Assembly: GCF_000002235.5 (NCBI RefSeq) | Contig: NW_022145607.1 | Span: 39,732,029-39,796,028, forward strand | Direction of reading: 5' to 3' | DNA from: Strongylocentrotus purpuratus | Taxonomy: Eukaryota; Echinodermata; Echinoidea; Camarodonta; Strongylocentrotidae | DNA: 64,000 bases | Shown here: positions 50,790 to 63,837 of the stretch, one piece after another | How the letters are laid out: every line of letters begins with the position of its first letter | How positions within the stretch are numbered: the first letter of the stretch is position 1 | Position numbers and translations under genes: made by a program | The notes under the pieces: generated by a model | What the model was told of the DNA's origin: nothing | Databases searched by the model: none | Seen by the model: the letters and a program-made list of their open reading frames with translations, nothing else

Positions 50790-53700
50790 CGTCATCGGTT
50801 TCTGGTTTTCATCTGTATTTATTGCGCAATGTATAAAAGGATGTATAGAGCTCTAAAACCTTGCAAAAACTGTCCAATTGCACAAAAAGAACCATTTGAG
50901 GGGTATTTGTTAGTTTTTCATCACATTTGCAAAATATCTTTCTTTAAAAGAACAATGTGGACTCCTGAGTGGTATCATTAAGTTGCACTCGATCTCCTCT
51001 ATCAGTTAGCGTCATCGGTTTGTGGTTTTCATCTGTATTTATTGCGCAATGTATAAAAGGATGTATAGAGCTCTAAAACCTTGCAAAAACTGTCCAATTG
51101 CACAAAAAGAACCATTTGAGGGTATTTGTTAGTTTTTCATCACATTTGCAAAATATCTTTCTTTAAAAGAACAATGTGGACTCCTGAGTGGTATCATTAA
51201 GTTGCACTCGATCTCCTCTATCAGTTAGCGTCATCGGTTTGTGGTTTTCATCTGTATTTATTGCGCAATGTATAAAAGGATGTATAGAGCTCTAAAACCT
51301 TGCAAAAACTGTCCAATTGCACAAAAAGAACCATTTGAGGGGTATTTGTTAGTTTTTCATCACATTTGCAAAATATCTTTCTTTAAAAGAACGCTGTGGA
51401 CTCCTGAGTGGTATCATTAAGTTGCACTCGATCTCCTCTATCAGTTAGCGTCATCGGTTTGTGGTTTCCATCTGTATTTATTGCGCAATGTATAAAAGGA
51501 TGTATAGAGCTCTAAAACCTTGCAAAAACTGTCCAATTGCACAAAAAGAACCATTTGAGGCGTATTTGTTAGTTTTTCATCACATTTGCAAATATCTTTC
51601 TTTAAAAGAACACTGTGGACTCCTGAGTGGTATCATTAAGTTGCACTCGATCTCCTCTATAAGTTAGCGTCATCGGTTTCTGGTTTTCATCTGTATTTAT
51701 TGCGCAATGTATAAAAGGATGTATAGAGCTCTAAAACCTTGCAAAAACTGTCCAATTGCACAAAAAGAACCGTTTGAGGCGTATATGTTAGTTTTTCATC
51801 ACATTTGCAAAATATCTTTCTTTAAAAGAACAATGTGGACTCCTGAGTGGTATCATTAAGTTGCACTCGATCTCCTCTATAAGTTAGCGTCATCGGTTTC
51901 TTGTTTTCATCTGTATTTATTGCGCAATGTATAAAAGGATGTATAGAGCTCTAAAACCTTGCAAAAACTGTCCAATTGCACAAAAAGAACCATTTGAGGC
52001 GTATTTGTTAGTTTTTAATCACATTTGCAAAATATCTTTCTTTAAAAGAACAATGTGGACTCCTGAGTGGTATCATTAAGTTGCACTCGATCTCCTCTAT
52101 AAGTTAGCGTCATCGGTTTCTCGTTTTCATCTGTATTTATTGCGCAATGTATAAAAGGATGTATAGAGCTCTAAAACCTTGCAAAAACTGTCCAATTGCA
52201 CAAAAAGAACCATTTGAGGGGTATTTGTTAGTTTTTCATCACATTTGCAAAATATCTTTCTTTAAAGGAACGCTGTGGACTCCTGAGTGGTATCATTAAG
52301 TTGCACTCGATCTCCTCTATCAGTTAGCGTCATCGGTTTGTGGTTTCCATCTGTATTTATTGCGCAATGTATAAAAGGATGTATAGAGCTCTAAAACCTT
52401 GCAAAAACTGTCCAATTGCACAAAAAGAACCGTTTGAGACGTATATGTTAGTTTTTCATCACATTTGCAAATATCTTTCTTTAAAAGAACACTGTGGACT
52501 CCTGAGTGGTATCATTAAGTTGCACTCGATCTCCTCTATAAGTTAGCGTCATCGGTTTCTGGTTTTCATCTGTATTTATTGCGCAATGTATAAAAGGATG
52601 TATAGAGCTCTAAAACCTTGCAAAAACTGTCCAATTGCACAAAAAGAACCATTTGAGGGTATTTGTTAGTTTTTCATCACATTTGCAAATATCTTTCTTT
52701 AAAAGAACAATGTGGACTCCTGAGTGGTATCATTAAGTTGCACTCGATCTCCTCTATCAGTTAGCGTCATCGGTTTCTGGTTTTCATCTGTATTTATTGC
52801 GCAATGTATAAAAGGATGTATAGAGCTCTAAAACCTTGCAAAAACTGTCCAATTGCACAAAAAGAACCATTTGAGGGGTATTTGTTAGTTTTTCATCACA
52901 TTTGCAAAATATCTTTCTTTAAAAGAACAATGTGGACTCCTGAGTGGTATCATTAAGTTGCACTCGATCTCCTCTATAAGTTAGCGTCATCGGTTTGTGG
53001 TTTCCATCTGTATTTATTGCGCAATGTATAAAAGGATGTATAGAGCTCTAAAACCTTGCAAAAACTGTCCAATTGCACAAAAAGAACCATTTGAGGGGTA
53101 TTTGTTAGTTTTTCATCACATTTGCAAAATATCTTTCTTTAAAAGAACGCTGTGGACTCCTGAGTGGTATCATTAAGTTGCACTCGATCTCCTCTATCAG
53201 TTAGCGTCATCGGTTTCTGGTTTTCATCTGTATTTATTGCGCAATGTATAAAAGGATGTATAGAGCTCTAAAACCTTGCAAAAACTGTCCAATTGCACAA
53301 AAAGAACCATTTGAGGGGTATTTGTTAGTTTTTCATCACATTTGCAAAATATCTTTCTTTAAAAGAACAATGTGGACTCCTGAGTGGTATCATTAAGTTG
53401 CACTCGATCTCCTCTATAAGTTAGCGTCATCGGTTTCTGGTTTTCATCTGTATTTATTGCGCAATGTATAAAAGGATGTATAGAGCTCTAAAACCTTGCA
53501 AAAACTGTCCAATTGCACAAAAAGAACCGTTTGAGGCGTATTTGTTAGTTTTTCATCACATTTGCAAAATATCTTTCTTTAAAAGAACACTGTGGACTCC
53601 TGAGTGGTATCATTAAGTTGCACTCGATCTCCTCTATAAGTTAGCGTCATCGGTTTCTGGTTTTCATCTGTATTTATTGCGCAATGTATAAAAGGATGTA

Positions 53701-56700
53701 TAGAGCTCTAAAACCTTGCAAAACTGTCCAATTGCACAAAAAGAACCATTTGAGGCGTATTTGTTAGTTTTTAATCACATTTGCAAAATATCTTTCTTTA
53801 AAAGAACAATGTGGACTCCTGAGTGGTATCATTAAGTTGCACTCGATCTCCTCTATAAGTTAGCGTCATCGGTTTCTCGTTTTCATCTGTATTTATTGCG
53901 CAATGTATAAAAGGATGTATAGAGCTCTAAAACCTTGCAAAAACTGTCCAATTGCACAAAAAGAACCATTTGAGGGGTATTTGTTAGTTTTTCATCACAT
54001 TTGCAAAATATCTTTCTTTAAAGGATCGCTGTGGACTCCTGAGTGGTATCATTAAGTTGCACTCGATCTCCTCTATCAGTTAGCGTCATCGGTTTGTGGT
54101 TTCCATCTGTATTTATTGCGCAATGTATAAAAGGATGTATAGAGCTCTAAAACCTTGCAAAAACTGTCCAATTGCACAAAAAGAACCGTTTGAGGCGTAT
54201 TTGTTAGTTTTTCATCACATTTGCAAATATCTTTCTTTAAAAGAACACTGTGGACTCCTGAGTGGTATCATTTGGTTGCACTCGATCTCCTCTATAAGTT
54301 AGCGTCATCGGTTTCTGGTTTTCATCTGTATTTATTGCGCAATGTATAAAAGGATGTATAGAGCTCTAAAACCTTGCAAAAACTGTCCAATTGCACAAAA
54401 AGAACCATTTGAGGGGTATTTGTTAGTTTTTCATCACATTTGCAAAATATCTTTCTTTAAAAGAACAATGTGGACTCCTGAGTGGTATCATTAAGTTGCA
54501 CTCGATCTCCTCTATAAGTTAGCGTCATCGGTTTGTGGTTTTCATCTGTATTTATTGCGCAATGTATAAAAGGATGTATAGAGCTCTAAAACCTTGCAAA
54601 AACTGTCCAATTGCACAAAAAGAACCGTTTGAGGCGTATTTGTTAGTTTTTCATCACATTTGCAAATATCTTTCTTTAAAAGAACACTGTGGACTCCTGA
54701 GTGGTATCATTAAGTTGCACTCGATCTCCTCTATCAGTTAGCGTCATCGGTTTCTGGTTTTCATCTGTATTTATTGCGCAATGTATAAAAGGATGTATAG
54801 AGCTCTAAAACCTTGCAAAAACTGTCCAATTGCACAAAAAGAACCATTTGAGGGGTATTTGTTAGTTTTTCATCACATTTGCAAAATATCTTTCTTTAAA
54901 AGAACGCTGTGGACTCCTGAGTGGTATCATTTGGTTGCACTCGATCTCCTCTATAAGTTAGCGTCATCGGTTTGTGGTTTCCATCTGTATTTATTGCGCA
55001 ATGTATAAAAGGATGTATAGAGCTCTAAAACCTTGCAAAAACTGTCCAATTGCACAAAAAGAACCATTTGAGGGGTATTTGTTAGTTTTTCATCACATTT
55101 GCAAAATATCTTTCTTTAAAAGAACGCTGTGGACTCCTGAGTGGTATCATTAAGTTGCACTCGATCTCCTCTATCAGTTAGCGTCATCGGTTTCTGGTTT
55201 TCATCTGTATTTATTGCGCAATGTATAAAAGGATGTATAGAGCTCTAAAACCTTGCAAAAACTGTCCAATTGCACAAAAAGAACCATTTGAGGGGTATTT
55301 GTTAGTTTTTCATCACATTTGCAAAATATCTTTCTTTAAAAGAACGCTGTGGACTCCTGAGTGGTATCATTAAGTTGCACTCGATCTCCTCTATCAGTTA
55401 GCGTCATCGGTTTCTGGTTTTCATCTGTATTTATTGCGCAATGTATAAAAGGATGTATAGAGCTCTAAAACCTTGCAAAAACTGTCCAATTGCACAAAAA
55501 GAACCATTTGAGGGTATTTGTTAGTTTTTCATCACATTTGCAAAATATCTTTCTTTAAAAGAACAATGTGGACTCCTGAGTGGTATCATTAAGTTGCACT
55601 CGATCTCCTCTATCAGTTAGCGTCATCGGTTTGTGGTTTTCATCTGTATTTATTGCGCAATGTATAAAAGGATGTATAGAGCTCTAAAACCTTGCAAAAA
55701 CTGTCCAATTGCACAAAAAGAACCATTTGAGGGGTATTTGTTAGTTTTTCATCACATTTGCAAAATATCTTTCTTTAAAAGAACAATGTGGACTCCTGAG
55801 TGGTATCATTAAGTTGCACTCGATCTCCTCTATCAGTTAGCGTCATCGGTTTGTGGTTTTCATCTGTATTTATTGCGCAATGTATAAAAGGATGTATAGA
55901 GCTCTAAAACCTTGCAAAAACTGTCCAATTGCACAAAAAGAACCATTTGAGGGGTATTTGTTAGTTTTTCATCACATTTGCAAAATATCTTTCTTTAAAA
56001 GAACAATGTGGACTCCTGAGTGGTATCATTAAGTTGCACTCGATCTCCTCTATCAGTTAGCGTCATCGGTTTGTGGTTTTCATCTGTATTTATTGCGCAA
56101 TGTATAAAAGGATGTATAGAGCTCTAAAACCTTGCAAAAACTGTCCAATTGCACAAAAAGAACCATTTGAGGGGTATTTGTTAGTTTTTCATCACATTTG
56201 CAAAATATCTTTCTTTAAAAGAACAATGTGGACTCCTGAGTGGTATCATTAAGTTGCACTCGATCTCCTCTATCAGTTAGCGTCATCGGTTTCTGGTTTC
56301 CATCTGTATTTATTGCGCAATGTATAAAAGGATGTATAGAGCTCTAAAACCTTGCAAAAACTGTCCAATTGCACAAAAAGAACCGTTTGAGGCGTATATG
56401 TTAGTTTTTCATCACATTTGCAAATATCTTTCTTTAAAAGAACACTGTGGACTCCTGAGTGGTATCATTAAGTTGCACTCGATCTCCTCTATCAGTTAGC
56501 GTCATCGGTTTCTGGTTTTCATCTGTATTTATTGCGCAATGTATAAAAGGATGTATAGAGCTCTAAAACCTTGCAAAAACTGTCCAATTGCACAAAAAGA
56601 ACCATTTGAGGGGTATTTGTTAGTTTTTCATCACATTTGCAAAATATCTTTCTTTAAAAGAACGCTGTGGACTCCTGAGTGGTATCATTTGGTTGCACTC

Positions 56701-59700
56701 GATCTCCTCTATAAGTTAGCGTCATCGGTTTGTGGTTTCCATCTGTATTTATTGCGCAATGTATAAAAGGATGTATAGAGCTCTAAAACCTTGCAAAAAC
56801 TGTCCAATTGCACAAAAAGAACCATTTGAGGGGTATTTGTTAGTTTTTCATCACATTTGCAAAATATCTTTCTTTAAAAGAACGCTGTGGACTCCTGAGT
56901 GGTATCATTAAGTTGCACTCGATCTCCTCTATCAGTTAGCGTCATCGGTTTCTGGTTTTCATCTGTATTTATTGCGCAATGTATAAAAGGATGTATAGAG
57001 CTCTAAAACCTTGCAAAAACTGTCCAATTGCACAAAAAGAACCATTTGAGGGGTATTTGTTAGTTTTTCATCACATTTGCAAAATATCTTTCTTTAAAAG
57101 AACAATGTGGACTCCTGAGTGGTATCATTAAGTTGCACTCGATCTCCTCTATCAGTTAGCGTCATCGGTTTGTGGTTTTCATCTGTATTTATTGCGCAAT
57201 GTATAAAAGGATGTATAGAGCTCTAAAACCTTGCAAAAACTGTCCAATTGCACAAAAAGAACCATTTGAGGGGTATTTGTTAGTTTTTCATCACATTTGC
57301 AAAATATCTTTCTTTAAAAGAACGCTGTGGACTCCTGAGTGGTATCATTAAGTTGCACTCGATCTCCTCTATCAGTTAGCGTCATCGGTTTGTGGTTTCA
57401 TCTGTATTTATTGCGCAATGTATAAAAGGATGTATAGAGCTCTAAAACCTTGCAAAAACTGTCCAATTGCACAAAAAGAACCGTTTGAGGCGTATTGTTA
57501 GTTTTTATCACATTTGCAAAATATCTTTCTTTAAAAGAACACTGTGGACTCCTGAGTGGTATCATTTGGTTGCACTCGATCTCCTCTATAAGTTAGCGTC
57601 ATCGGTTTCTGGTTTTCATCTGTATTTATTGCGCAATGTATAAAAGGATGTATAGAGCTCTAAAACCTTGCAAAAACTGTCCAATTGCACAAAAAGAACC
57701 GTTTGAGGCGTATTTGTTAGTTTTCATCACATTTGCAAAATATCTTTCTTTAAAAGAACAATGTGGACTCCTGAGTGGTATCATTAAGTTGCACTCGATC
57801 TCCTCTATCAGTTAGCGTCATCGGTTTGTGGTTTCCATCTGTATTTATTGCGCAATGTATAAAAGGATGTATAGAGCTCTAAAACCTTGCAAAAACTGTC
57901 CAATTGCACAAAAAGAACCATTTGAGGGGTATTTGTTAGTTTTTCATCACATTTGCAAAATATCTTTCTTTAAAAGAACAATGTGGACTCCTGAGTGGTA
58001 TCATTAAGTTGCACTCGATCTCCTCTATAAGTTAGCGTCATCGGTTTCTTGTTTTCATCTGTATTTATTGCGCAATGTATAAAAGGATGTATAGAGCTCT
58101 AAAACCTTGCAAAACTGTCCAATTGCACAAAAAGAACCATTTGAGGCGTATTTGTTAGTTTTTCATCACATTTGCAAAATATCTTTCTTTAAAAGAACAA
58201 TGTGGACTCCTGAGTGGTATCATTAAGTTGCACTCGATCTCCTCTATAAGTTAGCGTCATCGGTTTCTCGTTTTCATCTGTATTTATTGCGCAATGTATA
58301 AAAGGATGTATAGAGCTCTAAAACCTTGCAAAAACTGTCCAATTGCACAAAAAGAACCATTTGAGGGGTATTTGTTAGTTTTTCATCACATTTGCAAAAT
58401 ATCTTTCTTTAAAGGAACGCTGTGGACTCCTGAGTGGTATCATTAAGTTGCACTCGATCTCCTCTATCAGTTAGCGTCATCGGTTTGTGGTTTCCATCTG
58501 TATTTATTGCGCAATGTATAAAAGGATGTATAGAGCTCTAAAACCTTGCAAAAACTGTCCAATTGCACAAAAAGAACCGTTTGAGGCGTATTTGTTAGTT
58601 TTTCATCACATTTGCAAATATCTTTCTTTAAAAGAACACTGTGGACTCCTGAGTGGTATCATTGGTTGCACTCGATCTCCTCTATAAGTTAGCGTCATCG
58701 GTTTCTGGTTTTCATCTGTATTTATTGCGCAATGTATAAAAGGATGTATAGAGCTCTAAAACCTTGCAAAAACTGTCCAATTGCACAAAAAGAACCATTT
58801 GAGGGGTATTTGTTAGTTTTTCATCACATTTGCAAAATATCTTTCTTTAAAAGAACAATGTGGACTCCTGAGTGGTATCATTAAGTTGCACTCGATCTCC
58901 TCTATAAGTTAGCGTCATCGGTTTGTGGTTTTCATCTGTATTTATTGCGCAATGTATAAAAGGATGTATAGAGCTCTAAAACCTTGCAAAAACTGTCCAA
59001 TTGCACAAAAAGAACCGTTTGAGGCGTATTTGTTAGTTTTTCATCACATTTGCAAATATCTTTCTTTAAAAGAACACTGTGGACTCCTGAGTGGTATCAT
59101 TAAGTTGCACTCGATCTCCTCTATCAGTTAGCGTCATCGGTTTCTGGTTTTCATCTGTATTTATTGCGCAATGTATAAAAGGATGTATAGAGCTCTAAAA
59201 CCTTGCAAAAACTGTCCAATTGCACAAAAAGAACCATTTGAGGGGTATTTGTTAGTTTTTCATCACATTTGCAAAATATCTTTCTTTAAAAGAACAATGT
59301 GGACTCCTGAGTGGTATCATTAAGTTGCACTCGATCTCCTCTATCAGTTAGCGTCATCGGTTTGTGGTTTTCATCTGTATTTATTGCGCAATGTATAAAA
59401 GGATGTATAGAGCTCTAAAACCTTGCAAAAACTGTCCAATTGCACAAAAAGAACCATTTGAGGGGTATTTGTTAGTTTTTCATCACATTTGCAAAATATC
59501 TTTCTTTAAAAGAACAATGTGGACTCCTGAGTGGTATCATTAAGTTGCACTCGATCTCCTCTATCAGTTAGCGTCATCGGTTTGTGGTTTTCATCTGTAT
59601 TTATTGCGCAATGTATAAAAGGATGTATAGAGCTCTAAAACCTTGCAAAAACTGTCCAATTGCACAAAAAGAACCATTTGAGGGGTATTTGTTAGTTTTT

Positions 59701-62700
59701 CATCACATTTGCAAAATATCTTTCTTTAAAAGAACAATGTGGACTCCTGAGTGGTATCATTAAGTTGCACTCGATCTCCTCTATCAGTTAGCGTCATCGG
59801 TTTGTGGTTTTCATCTGTATTTATTGCGCAATGTATAAAAGGATGTATAGAGCTCTAAAACCTTGCAAAAACTGTCCAATTGCACAAAAAGAACCATTTG
59901 AGGGGTATTTGTTAGTTTTTCATCACATTTGCAAAATATCTTTCTTTCAAAGAACAATGTGGACTCCTGAGTGGTATCATTAAGTTGCACTCGATCTCCT
60001 CTATCAGTTAGCGTCATCGGTTTCTGGTTTCCATCTGTATTTATTGCGCAATGTATAAAAGGATGTATAGAGCTCTAAAACCTTGCAAAAACTGTCCAAT
60101 TGCACAAAAAGAACCGTTTGAGGCGTATATGTTAGTTTTTCATCACATTTGCAAATATCTTTCTTTAAAAGAACACTGTGGACTCCTGAGTGGTATCATT
60201 AAGTTGCACTCGATCTCCTCTATCAGTTAGCGTCATCGGTTTCTGGTTTTCATCTGTATTTATTGCGCAATGTATAAAAGGATGTATAGAGCTCTAAAAC
60301 CTTGCAAAAACTGTCCAATTGCACAAAAAGAACCATTTGAGGGTATTTGTTAGTTTTTCATCACATTTGCAAAATATCTTTCTTTAAAAGAACAATGTGG
60401 ACTCCTGAGTGGTATCATTAAGTTGCACTCGATCTCCTCTATCAGTTAGCGTCATCGGTTTGTGGTTTTCATCTGTATTTATTGCGCAATGTATAAAAGG
60501 ATGTATAGAGCTCTAAAACCTTGCAAAAACTGTCCAATTGCACAAAAAGAACCATTTGAGGGGTATTTGTTAGTTTTTCATCACATTTGCAAAATATCTT
60601 TCTTTAAAAGAACGCTGTGGACTCCTGAGTGGTATCATTAAGTTGCACTCGATCTCCTCTATCAGTTAGCGTCATCGGTTTGTGGTTTCCATCTGTATTT
60701 ATTGCGCAATGTATAAAAGGATGTATAGAGCTCTAAAACCTTGCAAAAACTGTCCAATTGCACAAAAAGAACCGTTTGAGGCGTATTTGTTAGTTTTTCA
60801 TCACATTTGCAAAATATCTTTCTTTAAAAGAACACTGTGGACTCCTGAGTGGTATCATTTGGTTGCACTCGATCTCCTCTATAAGTTAGCGTCATCGGTT
60901 TCTGGTTTTCATCTGTATTTATTGCGCAATGTATAAAAGGATGTATAGAGCTCTAAAACCTTGCAAAAACTGTCCAATTGCACAAAAAGAACCGTTTGAG
61001 GCGTATATGTTAGTTTTTCATCACATTTGCAAAATATCTTTCTTTAAAAGAACACTGTGGACTCCTGAGTGGTATCATTAAGTTGCACTCGATCTCCTCT
61101 ATAAGTTAGCGTCATCGGTTTCTGGTTTTCATCTGTATTTATTGCGCAATGTATAAAAGGATGTATAGAGCTCTAAAACCTTGCAAAAACTGTCCAATTG
61201 CACAAAAAGAACCGTTTGAGGCGTATTTGTTAGTTTTTCATCACATTTGCAAAATATCTTTCTTTAAAAGAACACTGTGGACTCCTGAGTGGTATCATTA
61301 AGTTGCACTCGATCTCCTCTATAAGTTAGCGTCATCGGTTTCTGGTTTTCATCTGTATTTATTGCGCAATGTATAAAAAGGATGTATAGAGCTTGCAAAA
61401 ACTGTCCAATTGCACAAAAAGAACCATTTGAGGCGTATTTGTTAGTTTTTCATCACATTTGCAAATATCTTTCTTTAAAAGAACACTGTGGACTCCTGAG
61501 TGGTATCATTAAGTTGCACTCGATCTCCTCTATAAGTTAGCGTCATCGGTTTGTGGTTTTCATCTGTATTTATTGCGCAATGTATAAAAGGATGTATAGA
61601 GCTCTAAAACCTTGCAAAAACTGTCCAATTGCACAAAAAGAACCGTTTGAGACGTATATGTTAGTTTTTCATCACATTTGCAAAATATCTTTCTTTAAAA
61701 GAACAATGTGGACTCCTGAGTGGTATCATTAAGTTGCACTCGATCTCCTCTATCAGTTAGCGTCATCGGTTTGTGGTTTTCATCTGTATTTATTGCGCAA
61801 TGTATAAAAGGATGTATAGAGCTCTAAAACCTTGCAAAAACTGTCCAATTGCACAAAAAGAACCATTTGAGGGGTATTTGTTAGTTTTTCATCACATTTG
61901 CAAAATATCTTTCTTTAAAAGAACGCTGTGGACTCCTGAGTGGTATCATTAAGTTGCACTCGATCTCCTCTATCAGTTAGCGTCATCGGTTTGTGGTTTC
62001 CATCTGTATTTATTGCGCAATGTATAAAAGGATGTATAGAGCTCTAAAACCTTGCAAAAACTGTCCAATTGCACAAAAAGAACCGTTTGAGGCGTATTTG
62101 TTAGTTTTTCATCACATTTGCAAAATATCTTTCTTTAAAAGAACACTGTGGACTCCTGAGTGGTATCATTAAGTTGCACTCGATCTCCTCTATAAGTTAG
62201 CGTCATCGGTTTCTGGTTTTCATCTGTATTTATTGCGCAATGTATAAAAGGATGTATAGAGCTCTAAAACCTTGCAAAAACTGTCCAATTGCACAAAAAG
62301 AACCGTTTGAGGCGTATTTGTTAGTTTTTCATCACATTTGCAAAATATCTTTCTTTAAAAGAACAATGTGGACTCCTGAGTGGTATCATTAAGTTGCACT
62401 CGATCTCCTCTATCAGTTAGCGTCATCGGTTTGTGGTTTCCATCTGTATTTATTGCGCAATGTATAAAAGGATGTATAGAGCTCTAAAACCTTGCAAAAA
62501 CTGTCCAATTGCACAAAAAGAACCATTTGAGGGGTATTTGTTAGTTTTTCATCACATTTGCAAAATATCTTTCTTTAAAAGAACAATGTGGACTCCTGAG
62601 TGGTATCATTAAGTTGCACTCGATCTCCTCTATAAGTTAGCGTCATCGGTTTGTGGTTTCCATCTGTATTTATTGCGCAATGTATAAAAGGATGTATAGA

Positions 62701-63312
62701 GCTCTAAAACCTTGCAAAAACTGTCCAATTGCACAAAAAGAACCATTTGAGGGGTATTTGTTAGTTTTTCATCACATTTGCAAAATATCTTTCTTTAAAA
62801 GAACGCTGTGGACTCCTGAGTGGTATCATTAAGTTGCACTCGATCTCTTCTATCAGTTAGCGTCATCGGTTTCTGGTTTTCATCTGTATTTATTGCGCAA
62901 TGTATAAAAGGATGTATAGAGCTCTAAAACCTTGCAAAAACTGTCCAATTGCACAAAAAGAACCATTTGAGGGGTATTTGTTAGTTTTTCATCACATTTG
63001 CAAAATATCTTTCTTTAAAAGAACAATGTGGACTCCTGAGTGGTATCATTAAGTTGCACTCGATCTCCTCTATAAGTTAGCGTCATCGGTTTCTGGTTTT
63101 CATCTGTATTTATTGCGCAATGTATAAAAGGATGTATAGAGCTCTAAAACCTTGCAAAAACTGTCCAATTGCACAAAAAGAACCATTTGAGGCGTATTTG
63201 TTAGTTTTTCATCACATTTGCAAAATATCTTTCTTTAAAAGAACGCTGTGGACTCCTGAGTGGTATCATTAAGTTGCACTCGATCTCCTCTATCAGTTAG
63301 CGTCATCGGTTT
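50790..63312 (+). repeat. Large duplicated block, copy 2
   Basis: Partner of 17480-30217. The start-like unit recurs at 54096, 58487 and 63313, steps of 20 and 22 units. The last step is one unit shorter than in copy 1, and the unit at about 63088-63312 is a hybrid of the two units it replaces. Copy 2 lacks several private variants of copy 1 (for example CTTGTTTTC and AGAATAATG near 21001-21151 read CTGGTTTTC and AGAACAATG near 54307-54463). The unit matching the short variant at 18158 is full length at 51461. Confidence 0.75.
63088..63312 (+). repeat. Chimeric satellite unit marking a one-unit loss
   Basis: In copy 1 of the large block, two neighbouring units stand before the start-like unit at 30218. 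The first (about 29777) has GAGGCGTATTTG then AACAATGTGG and CTATAAG. The second (about 29997) has GAGGGGTATTTG then GATCGCTGTGG and CTATCAG. In copy 2, the single unit before 63313 has GAGGCGTATTTG from the first, then CGCTGTGG and CTATCAG from the second. The block offset drops from 33,311 to 33,095 bp exactly here, a loss of one unit. This is what unequal crossover or slippage between adjacent units would leave. Confidence 0.6.
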
Positions 63313-63769
63313 GTGGTTTCCATCTGTATTTATTGCGCAATGTATAAAAGGATGTATAGAGCTCTAAAACCTTGCAAAAACTGTCCAATTGCACAAAAAG
63401 AACCGTTTGAGGCGTATATGTTAGTTTTTCATCACATTTGCAAATATCTTTCTTTAAAAGAACACTGTGGACTCCTGAGTGGTATCATTGGTTGCACTCG
63501 ATCTCCTCTATAAGTTAGCGTCATCGGTTTCTCGTTTTCATCTGTATTTATTGCGCAATGTATAAAAGGATGTATAGAGCTCTAAAACCTTGCAAAAACT
63601 GTCCAATTGCACAAAAAGAACCATTTGAGGGGTATTTGTTAGTTTTTCATCACATTTGCAAAATATCTTTCTTTAAAAGAACAATGTGGACTCCTGAGTG
63701 GTATCATTAAGTTGCACTCGATCTCCTCTATAAGTTAGCGTCATCGGTTTGTGGTTTTCATCTGTATTT

Positions 63770-63789
63770 ATTGCGCAATGTATAAAAGG
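63770..63789 (+). promoter_or_regulatory. Palindrome plus TATA-like box, repeated in each unit
   Basis: This is a representative of the motif pair found in almost every unit. ATTGCGCAAT is a perfect 10-bp palindrome identical to the ideal C/EBP-type bZIP dimer site known from animals. After a single G comes TATAAAAGG, close to an ideal TATA box. The block is the least variable part of the unit across the array; changes are confined mainly to the left-edge units and to extra A residues in some short-variant units. A role in transcription or protein loading is inference only. The conservation may also come from homogenisation. Confidence 0.4.
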
Positions 63790-63803
63790 ATGTATAGAGC
63801 TCT

Positions 63804-63837
63804 AAAACCTTGCAAAAACTGTCCAATTGCACAAAAA
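63804..63837 (+). other. Phased A-tracts (predicted bent DNA), repeated in each unit
   Basis: Four A or AATT tracts lie at 63804-63807, 63814-63818, 63825-63828 and 63833-63837, so their centres are about 10.5, 10.5 and 8.5 bp apart, near one helical turn. The same arrangement occurs in nearly all full-length units. Phased A-tracts are known to curve DNA and are common in satellites. The 9-bp deletion in the short-variant units removes the first tract. Confidence 0.6.
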
